Assembly (NCBI GenBank): GCA_009602725.1
Contig: WELB01000017.1
Location: 1,002,849 to 1,013,124, forward strand
Reading direction: 5' to 3'
DNA length: 10,276 nt
From: Spirogloea muscicola
Lineage: Eukaryota > Streptophyta > Zygnematophyceae > Spirogloeales > Spirogloeaceae
The translations under genes were made by a program, and so were the position numbers. Positions within the stretch are counted from its first letter, which is position 1, and every line of letters begins with the position of its first letter. Positions 1-6,746 of the stretch are shown here, one piece after another. The notes beneath the pieces were generated by a model. That model was not told the origin of the DNA and searched no databases. It was given only the letters and a program-made list of their open reading frames with translations.

Positions 1-3000
1 GACAAGCGCGCGCGAGCCGCCGCCCGGCGGGCGCCGTGGTTCGCACACCGCGGCTGGCTCGGCCTCAACGGCGACGCCGCGTGGGCCCGGTCTGTCGCCC
101 ACCAGGTGCACCCTGCCCTAAAACCCTAACCCTAAATCCCTATCTAAAAGCTGAACCCTAACCCCAAAGCCTTAATACCCAAACCCTTCTCTGCCTCACC
201 TTGTCTCAAATGCCATGGTGCACTTGCGCCTGTGGGTCGACCTCGACGAGCTGATGGCCAGGTTGTCATTGCGTCTCTGCTGTGCAGGGTGCGGCTCTTG
301 CAGCAATTACAGCAGTCATCGAGGTCGCGGAGGACCGGGGCGCAGGGCAGGGCAGCCGGGTGAGCACCGCTGTGGCACAAAGGTACGCTGTCTCCAGAGC
401 CGTAGTAGCGGGGATGGGTTGGCCACTTGGTCTGCAGTCAGTCTGACGGTCATGTCAAATGTCTCTTGTACATCCCCATGCAGGCGACGACCGGCCATGG
501 CATCCCTGTGGGAGCTGAGTAGCTCATGCCGTCACTCCCTTGTTGTCCGCAGCTTCGCGCCGCTGCTCGCCCAGCTCGACGGGCACGTCCGCGAGTCGCT
601 GGCGTCGCGCGGCGATCCCAGCCTGGACCGCTGGTTCTGGGCCGACGTGCACCCGGGCCAGGTCTCGGCAATGCTCCGCGCCTTCAACGGCAGCCTTGCC
701 GACGTCTCATTGACACCGCTCTTGTGAGCGAGCTCCACTGCACAGCTTCACTCTGCATCATCAGCTTGAGTCTTACCGAATAGTGACTGTCAAAGTGACC
801 GTGTCCATTGATTGTGCCTACATAAACAGCATAAGCTGTCCAACTTACTGTTAGACAATCTTCTCTGCTTCAGTAACAAGGTGCACAGACTGTCAGAAGA
901 TCAAGAATCTGGGTCAGCATATAACATGTACACCTATGTCACAGGATGCATACCTGACCCTTAGACCCAGATTACTATCACACTCTTAGAAGTGAAAGTA
1001 CTTGCAAGATCACATCCATGACAAAACTTGCTCGATCTTCACTGAACGTTACTGCCTTAAAGGTCGTCGATCTACAGAATGCCTAAACTTGAATCTACCA
1101 TGGCAGGCGCTCGGAGGCTGCATATGGTCCGTTGGACCATGATTGCAACGCGGTCCTGGCAACCCTGGCGCTGCACGTCTGCGGTGCCATCCTGCTGCTG
1201 GCGCCGGCCCTGCCAACGGCTCTCACGGAGGCGCTGCACAAGGAGGCCGGCGGCCTGATACAGCTGACGGCAAATGCTGTCTCGCTGGAGGCGGCGCAGC
1301 AGAGCACCGCCCTCGCTGGGCTGGCGCAGACCTTCCTGCGTGTCATGGGCTCCCGAGCAGCGGCTGCATGCGGCGGGGATCCGAGCAGCGGCGGCAAGGC
1401 GGAGCGTGCCTTCTGGGTGCAGTTCCTGGAGGCGCAGCTTCGGCAGGCAATCCTGAGGGAGGGCGTGTATTCCTCTTGGAGTCGTGAGGACCTTGAGGTA
1501 CTGAAAGCCTGGGGTTGGCGCTTGATATAAGAGCTGAGGGTTAAGGGATAGGCTCTGACAGCCTTGGCGTTTGGTAATGTGAATGCATGTTTGCTTCAAT
1601 GCGTCCACTTTTACTGGTTGTTTGCTTGCCATCGCTATGAACCTGCAGCATGCATTTCCACAAGCATTGCTGTTGGCAAGGTGCTGAAGTTAATGATAAA
1701 GAAAGGCTATAGCTATTGCAAGTGTGACTTCTACTGCAATTGCCATTGCTACTTGTCTGCTTGTTCCTCTAATTGTCTCTCACATTGACAATTTGTGTAC
1801 CTCTCACCAATGATTACTTCCCTGATTGCAACATATTATCATGACTGACTTGTTACTGTAATACATGTGTTAGAGTTGGGCTGAAGGAAGGTCAGCATGC
1901 CGTTTGGCTCCATGGCCTTCTCATCACGTCCTTTGTTGGCATGGATGCAGGCCCTTGGAAGCGACCTCGCAGTGTTTGGCGTGTTTGCTGCCCTGGGCCG
2001 CAGCACACGGTCTTACCTTGCATCCAGGGGCTCGCTGGATGTGGACAAAAGCATCGCCAGCTTGCTCAGGTCAGCCAGCTTGGAAACATTGAAAGGAAAA
2101 CTCAGTCGAACTGCACAAGCAGCTTGGAGTAGCTCAGACATTGTCTTGATTCTTGGCCGGCCTTGTCTTCTTGGAGCCTCCCCTTGACAGGATAGGTTGG
2201 GGATAACAGTGTTAGAAAGAGGTGCGACTGAGTCTGGCACTGACACTGCTGCTGCATCATAGCACAGGCATTTGGAAGGTGGCAGCGTTCTCTTCTTCCC
2301 CGAGCTGGCCAGTGTTCGCTCTTACCAACTGTTTGTGGAGGTGGGAGATCCTACTCTAGCTTGAGTCATGCAGAACCACGTAAACCGCTTAAGTTTGTAT
2401 AGCGTCAAGTACTATCAGCAATCATTGCTGTCTTGTTGTAAGCTACTGCATGGAGCACTCTTGCTTGTAATTCTCCAGTTGCTGGTATAGCGAATGGGTT
2501 GTTGGCCTTTGGCATGACCTGATTGTCGTAGTGAAGGAACATTGCAGCCTTGCCAGTTGCAGTAGCAAAGAGAGTTTGACATGTGCAAGAGCATGAGCAT
2601 GGCACTTAGCAAGAGTAATGAAGAGCAGCAACTACATCAACAGCATTTTATTGGTAGCAAGTCTTGTCATTAGTCTGACCTGCTTGACTGCCTTCATTCC
2701 AGGTTGTGACTGAGGAGCTAGCCTGGTTGCCTTTCTTCCCGCCCAGCGAGCAACCGCACAGAGCCTCAGTCCACCAACATGAAAAGGGGATATTGACATT
2801 GCCAGTAGAGTCGGAGAACATAATCTCAGAAGCAGAGGGCGTATGTCGAGCGTGGATCTGCACATTCTCCACTCACAGCGCTTGGATAGCTGGCAAGCCC
2901 TCATCACGTGCTGCAATGTTCTTGCGGGACAGGTGAGCTTGAGTAGCCACTTTGCAGACGTAAGCTTCTTCGAGCTTTTACCTCACGCCTAACTGGTCAA

Positions 3001-6000
3001 TTGTAGCTGCGTGTTGAGATAAATATGGGCAGAGGCGAATGTGGGTTGCACATTGCACTCCTATTGATAGCTGGTCCTTATAGGTTGTGATAATTGAGGT
3101 TCTGATAACTGACAGTCCATTGTTCCTGCTTCCCTCCCGCAGTAAGCGAAGGCTCTCGGAGTGTAAAGAAGCCATAGCAATGAAGGCTGTCATCAAAAGC
3201 GATACTCCAGATGGGTATGCTGTTGGGTACCAGTTTCGAGGATATCAAGCTCCTCTATCATACTTTGTCCAGTAATTCTTTTGACATGCAATGGATTGGA
3301 GAAACTAGCAGAAGCCCAGTGACGAGCTGTCTAATTGCTGCAGCTTAATTAGTCAGATTTTCTTCTTTACCACTTGGCCACAGGGAGGAAGTCGGACAAG
3401 TGGCCACTGGGGTCGGGCAGACGTTCAGCAGGCTGCTGCGAGGGGGCGAGGAGCAAGGCGAGGCCGTGAGTACGAGCACTGCACCCCTTCGCGAGGCCAA
3501 GCAGAGGGAGCTGCAGGAGGTCTCGACAGGCATGTCTGCGCTGGATGAGGTTGTTACTCTGACATTCAGTCCTTACATTGAGTGTGTAAAACTGAGCACA
3601 CTTACTTTCTTACTTTGTGGAGCACCAAGCTCCCATTACATTGGTGTGGAAGCAGCCACTAGTGCTTCCTAACTTACTTATTGACCATACTTCAAGCGCT
3701 TGTGCATGACTCAGCAGTATAGTCTGTGGATGTATAAGATGATTCTGCGTGCATGAGCGCAGGTCCTGGGTGGCGTAGGGGAAACAATCAGGAAGCTGGA
3801 GCTGCTGGTGGCGGCCTCAGACGCTGGCAGCAGCAAGGGCTGTGGCACTGAGAAGTTGCTGGCTGCCAGGGCGGAGCTTGAGAATGTGAAGATGCTGAAG
3901 CGGGAGGTCGAGGCGCTCGAAGGGGCACTCAAGGCAAAGGCCTTGGAGCGGGAAGCAAGCCAACGGAAAAGGAAGGCAGGCATCTGGCCAGTGTCTGATT
4001 GCTGTGTACTTTGACACTTGCGTCCTGTTCATGTAAAGAATGGATTATGATGCTTCAGGCATCTGCAGACCTTGATGGGTCCTGGCTCTTGTGAAGTTGC
4101 AGCTTCAGGCGTTGGAGAGAAAGCAGAGGAAGGAAGAGGAGAGGGACAAAGCGAGGGAACAGAGGCAAGCTGACGGCAATGCCGTGCACGCTCGCGGGGG
4201 CTGGCTTCTGACCAGGTGGGCTGTCCTACGCTGACCCTGGATCACACTTTGACAAACGTTGGCAGGTAGCTGCATGCAAGCCAAGCACAGTGGCAAGGAC
4301 GCACTGTCAATGTGGTATGACCTGAAATGTACTGCGGACGCTCTTGTGGAGCATTTGGTCCAGAAGTCTCAGCAAATTATTTCTGTTGGCAGGCTGTCGT
4401 CTGCTGTGAGTGACGCGAGCAGCTCCGTCATAGGAACAGCGGTGCAGCTCGTGCCAATTTTCCAATCGAGGGTTGACAAGGAGCAATCATTAGGACCGCT
4501 CCAAGGGCTGGTACCTCCCAAGGTAAGTGTAATTGGGTGATGTTGTAAGGCAGGTTACAAGTGACTAAGGGCTGGAAAATTAGAGCCGATGGGTATTCTG
4601 CATGCACTTGTGCAGACTGAATGAAGTAATATCCTCTTTAAATATCATACATATACAGGAAGCCTTGGAGTTTGAGGAAGAAGCTGCAGCAGCTATGGAG
4701 GAGGCTGCTGGCGTAATGATTGGAGCGGAAGCGGAGCGCTTCGAGGTCCTGCGTCAGGAGCTCGGCATCTTGGAGGAACGCCTCAGGCAGTGCTCAGCGA
4801 GCAGTATGGTGAGCACATTGGCTATGGCAAGCAACCTAAACAGCAAGCTGACAACAAGCTGAGGTGTAGTAGACCATATTTATACTCATCATAAATGGTG
4901 ATCTCCTCGATTGCTTCTTATTGATGCAAAGTTGGAAAATTACCCTAATGCGTTTGCAGGAGGACTCCAAGGATCCGCCAGTCACAGTGACGGGCCCACG
5001 CCTCTGGTCCCCCTTTGGGAGGCAACAGGCCACACCTTCTCTAGACACAGACATGGGAGATTACCGCAACTTCTTCAACGAATCTGTGGAGAAGCTCAAG
5101 GATGCTGGCGCCGTGAGCAACCAGCTCATTAGCACCTGTACTGCATGTGCGCTACAGCTTCAGAGTTCATTGATAGAAGAGCAATGTATTTGCTGGGAAG
5201 TGAGTGTATCACTCTGCACGTGCAGGTTGACAGGTGGATCTAGGTATCTCATGTCAGTCATAAGAATTGCTGTTTACATGAAGTCATTAATATTTTCTTA
5301 AATGCTGCAGGATGCATGGAGGGGAACCCAACTCTTGAGCACCGATGTTGCTGCAGCAATGGTCCTCCTTCGGCGCAGCGTCGGTGGACAGGAGCTCACC
5401 GTGCGGGAGCGCAAAATTCTGAAGCGCACTCTTACAGACTTGGCCTCGGTCGTCCCCATTGGCTTCCTCATGTTGCTGCCGGTAACTTAACACTGAGCTA
5501 CCTGCGCCGCACATGCAGCTGAGGGCTACTAGAGTTGTTCAAATTTAACTCAAATAGGACCCACAAAGACGCATCAAGCACAGTCCTGCTTCTCCCTACC
5601 AAGGCCATCAATGATTGCTGCATACATTGCACAGTTGGAGAAGTACACAGTCATTTGTGGCTATACTGAATTGTGGCTAATTTCAATGCTGTCCTTCTTT
5701 CGCGGTCAGGTCACAGCAGTAGGGCATGCCGCCATACTTGCAGCCATTCAGAAGTACATCCCTGGATTGGTAGGGCTCTCCACAATGTTGCGAGTCTTCT
5801 GGATGCCGTATCAGTTACCCATTCGTAGTGTTGTGTAGCATCTCAATGTGACTTGATCCTTTGTCAGCTAATGTGATGCTTGTTGTGCAGTGGCTCTTTA
5901 TTAAGATTTTGACATATGCAACAACCAACATGCACTTATCCTGACTTTGGATGTGGTGCCACTGCAGATACCCAGCGCATATGGCTCAGACAGACTGGAC

Positions 6001-6165
6001 GTCATGCGGAGGCTGGAGCAGGTGCAGAAGGAGATGCATCATCTGAAGGTGCCCAGGCAGCCTGCCTCAACGAAGCCGATGCCTCTCAGTGGCACTGGAA
6101 GTTCTGATGTAAGTTCCAGGGATGCTGGAGCAAGTACACCGGACTCCTGCAATGGAGCCCCCTGA
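1..6165 (+). CDS. LETM1-like protein, multi-exon, 5' end outside window
   Basis: Exons read by phase and homology: 1-105, 288-382, 553-723, 1107-1497, 1951-2069, 2268-2340, 2703-2932, 3143-3214, 3384-3549, 3763-~3990, ~4103-4215, ~4291-4522, 4659-4808, 4960-5112, 5311-5481, 5710-5769, 5968-6165 (TGA). All joins are in phase and give about 908 residues. Seen: the motifs WLGLNGDAAW, DLAVFGVFAALGRSTRSYL, FPELASVRSYQLFVE, EELAWLPFFPP and ERFEVLRQELGILEERL, then a LETM1 core (DAWRGTQLLSTDVAAAM, RTLTDLASVVPIGFLMLLP, TAVGHAAILAAIQKYIPG). Known: this order is that of plant/algal LETM1-like proteins, a lineage separate from mitochondrial LETM1 cation/H+ exchangers and predicted to be organellar. Inferred: an organelle membrane protein whose transport role is unproven. 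It stops about 50 residues after the core, with no LETM1 ribosome-binding domain. The targeting peptide and start codon are outside the window. Least certain are the edges of exons 10-12 and the GTTGTT donor of exon 9. Confidence 0.85.
116..187 (+). repeat. Degenerate telomere-like repeat (CCCTAA/CCCTAAA) in intron 1, with telo-box
   Basis: Intron 1 (106-287) opens with adjacent CCCTAAAA, CCCTAA and CCCTAAA units, followed by decayed copies such as ACCCTAACCCC near 155-166 and ACCCAAACCC near 177-186. It contains AAACCCTAA at 121-129, which equals the plant telo-box. The array is too short and varied to be a chromosome end, because coding exons lie on both sides. Confidence 0.75.
724..1106 (+). 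other. Intron 3 of the LETM1-like gene (383 bases)
   Basis: Bounded by donor GTGAGC after 723 (phase 2) and acceptor GGCAG before 1107, joining to read LLRSEAAYG. Apart from an inverted repeat at 906-973, I see no gene or recognisable element in it. Confidence 0.7.
906..973. repeat. Inverted repeat (10-base stem) in intron 3
   Basis: AATCTGGGTC at 906-915 is exactly complementary to GACCCAGATT at 964-973 with a 48-base loop. The inner copy CTGACCC at 954-960 can pair instead with GGGTCAG at 911-917, so two competing hairpins are possible. Chance occurrence is not excluded. Confidence 0.5.
1498..1950 (+). other. Intron 4 of the LETM1-like gene (453 bases)
   Basis: Donor GTACTG after GAG at 1497 and acceptor GATGCAG before 1951, phase 0. 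The join gives SREDLEALGSDLAVFGV, matching plant relatives. It is AT-richer than the flanking exons, and I recognise nothing else in it. Confidence 0.7.
2341..2702 (+). other. Intron 6 of the LETM1-like gene (362 bases)
   Basis: Donor GTGGGA after GAG at 2340 and acceptor TTCCAG before 2703, phase 0. The join gives QLFVEVVTEELAWLP. No gene or repeat is recognised inside; short minus-strand open frames here have no protein-like character. Confidence 0.7.
3384..5112 (+). other. Exons 9-14: charged coiled-coil middle of the LETM1-like protein
   Basis: Exon 10 encodes heptad-like KLLAARAELENVKMLKREV followed by a Lys/Arg-rich stretch. Exon 11 encodes ALERKQRKEEERDKAREQRQ, a strongly charged helix. 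Exon 12 is more hydrophobic and Ser-rich (SSAVSDASSSVIGTAVQLVP). Exon 13 has an acidic/Ala run followed by ERFEVLRQELGILEERLRQ, which matches the block just before the LETM1 core in plant relatives. Exon 14 ends with NFFNESVEKLKDAGA, which leads into the core. The 3' edge of exon 10 (GTGTCT at 3991, or a GC donor at 3979) and the acceptor of exon 12 (4270 or 4291, giving a 54-75 base intron against about 200 elsewhere) are not settled. Exon 14 has a second in-phase donor at 5200. Confidence 0.65.
5311..6165 (+). other. Exons 15-17: LETM1 membrane core and C-terminal tail
   Basis: Exon 15 (5311-5481), exon 16 (5710-5769) and exon 17 (5968-6165) join in phase 0. They give the pre-membrane helix (TVRERKILKRTLTDLASVVP), the hydrophobic segment PIGFLMLLPVTAVGHAAI with its characteristic mid-membrane proline, and IPSAYGSDRLDVMRRLEQVQ. 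Canonical LETM1 shows the equivalent Arg-Thr/Asp-Leu-Val-Pro, membrane proline and Leu-Pro-Ser-Thr/Tyr pattern. After the core comes a Ser/Pro/Thr-rich tail ending at TGA 6163-6165. The large C-terminal ribosome-binding LETM1 domain and any EF-hands are absent. A consensus GTAAGT inside exon 17 at 6109 may mark an optional last intron. Confidence 0.85.
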
Positions 6166-6302
6166 GGTCTGATACTACCAAATAGGCAGTTGTATTTGCA
6201 ACTTTAGTCCGTGTTATGCTTTGCCATTCTTACCAACACTACTGGAGTCAGGGCCACCTTTGCATCCCCTTTTTGTAGCCTGATACGAATTCTTTCCCAA
6301 CC

Positions 6303-6315
6303 GTACAAGTTGTAC
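6303..6315. repeat. Short perfect palindrome
   Basis: GTACAA and TTGTAC flank a single G, so the site can form a six-pair stem or serve as a dyad site. It lies in the presumed 3' UTR of the LETM1-like gene. No function is assigned. Confidence 0.4.
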
Positions 6316-6384
6316 ACTGCCTAGAAGATGTGGGCGTAGGCTTGGGCCAAGGGTGCGGTGACCTCACAATAGGCACCACGTCGA

Positions 6385-6389
6385 TGTAA
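6385..6389 (+). terminator. Candidate poly(A) signal TGTAA
   Basis: TGTAA is the usual polyadenylation motif in chlorophyte algae. This copy lies about 220 bases after the LETM1-like TGA at 6165. A second copy at 6620-6624 overlaps the stop of the candidate alternative exon. Five-base motifs occur by chance, so this rests on position. Confidence 0.35.
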
Positions 6390-6465
6390 TCTAGCCTGGC
6401 CTTGTTGCACAGGCTCCTCATAAGGAGTACTTCCAATGGCCCACGTTTCCTGTACTCATGTGCAG

Positions 6466-6624
6466 CAGCCATCCTCACTGCTTAGTACAGAAGTCGAACG
6501 AGTCGAGCAAGTTCAAGACATGATTGAGTGTCATATCTTCCAGCGGATCTTTTACTTGGCTCAAGTGGCATATGAAGGGCAAATACTGCTTGAGAGAACA
6601 ATGCGAAGGCAGCAGTCAATGTAA
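6466..6624 (+). other. Candidate alternative last exon of the LETM1-like gene
   Basis: A pyrimidine-leaning acceptor (TTTCCTGTACTCATGTGCAG) ends at 6465. It opens a 52-codon frame to TAA 6622-6624 with helix-like residues (STEVERVEQVQDMI, LLERTMRRQQ). If the consensus GTAAGT donor at 6109 in exon 17 is used, the frame joins in phase 0 and replaces the last 18 residues of the default tail. The final ATG-TAA contains TGTAA. Splicing is inferred only; no homology was recognised. Confidence 0.35.
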
Positions 6625-6746
6625 ATATATTCCTTCAATGGCCATCTTTAAAAGAAGCATCCATTTCCATCCAACCATCCATCCAGCCAGCATCTGGCAC
6701 AACTCATGCTGGTACTTAGAGTATGACCACATATGCAGGCAAATGG

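Larger units (their letters stand above)
1..3214 (+). other. Exons 1-8: conserved N-terminal region of the LETM1-like protein
   Basis: These eight exons encode about 418 residues, mostly amphipathic helix. Exon 2 carries GAALAAITAVIEVAEDRGAG and exon 3 carries LDRWFWADVHPGQV. Exon 4 is the longest (130 residues), with a hydrophobic helix (LALHVCGAILLLAPALP) that could be membrane-associated and the motif KAERAFWVQFLEAQLRQAI. Exons 5-7 contain the best-conserved stretch, an aromatic-rich ELAWLPFFPP motif included. As I recall them, plant LETM1-like proteins have the same blocks in the same order; no function is known to me for this region. Junction phases (0,2,2,0,2,0,2,2) are internally consistent. 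Donors are mostly GTGAGC/GTGGGA/GTACTG-like and acceptors GCAG/ACAG/CCAG. The exon 5 donor GTCAGC at 2070 is weak but supported by exact homology across the join. Confidence 0.8.
6166..6746. other. Convergent intergenic region / 3' UTRs
   Basis: This lies between the stop of the + strand LETM1-like gene and the most distal stop of the - strand ankyrin gene. Green-algal poly(A)-type TGTAA occurs on the + strand at 6385-6389 and 6620-6624; I found none on the - strand. It also holds a perfect short palindrome (6303-6315), a CATC-rich stretch near 6659-6686 and a candidate alternative last exon (6466-6624). Confidence 0.6.

Noticed and set aside
116-187. Chromosome end (true telomere)
   Set aside because: The units are short, irregular and decaying, and coding exons of the same gene lie on both sides.
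1072-1632. 186-codon - strand open frame
   Set aside because: It is antisense to LETM1-like exon 4, which has homology and phase support on the + strand.
2405-2631. Three overlapping - strand open frames of 62-66 codons
   Set aside because: They lie inside an intron of the LETM1-like gene, use several frames, and show no protein-like pattern.
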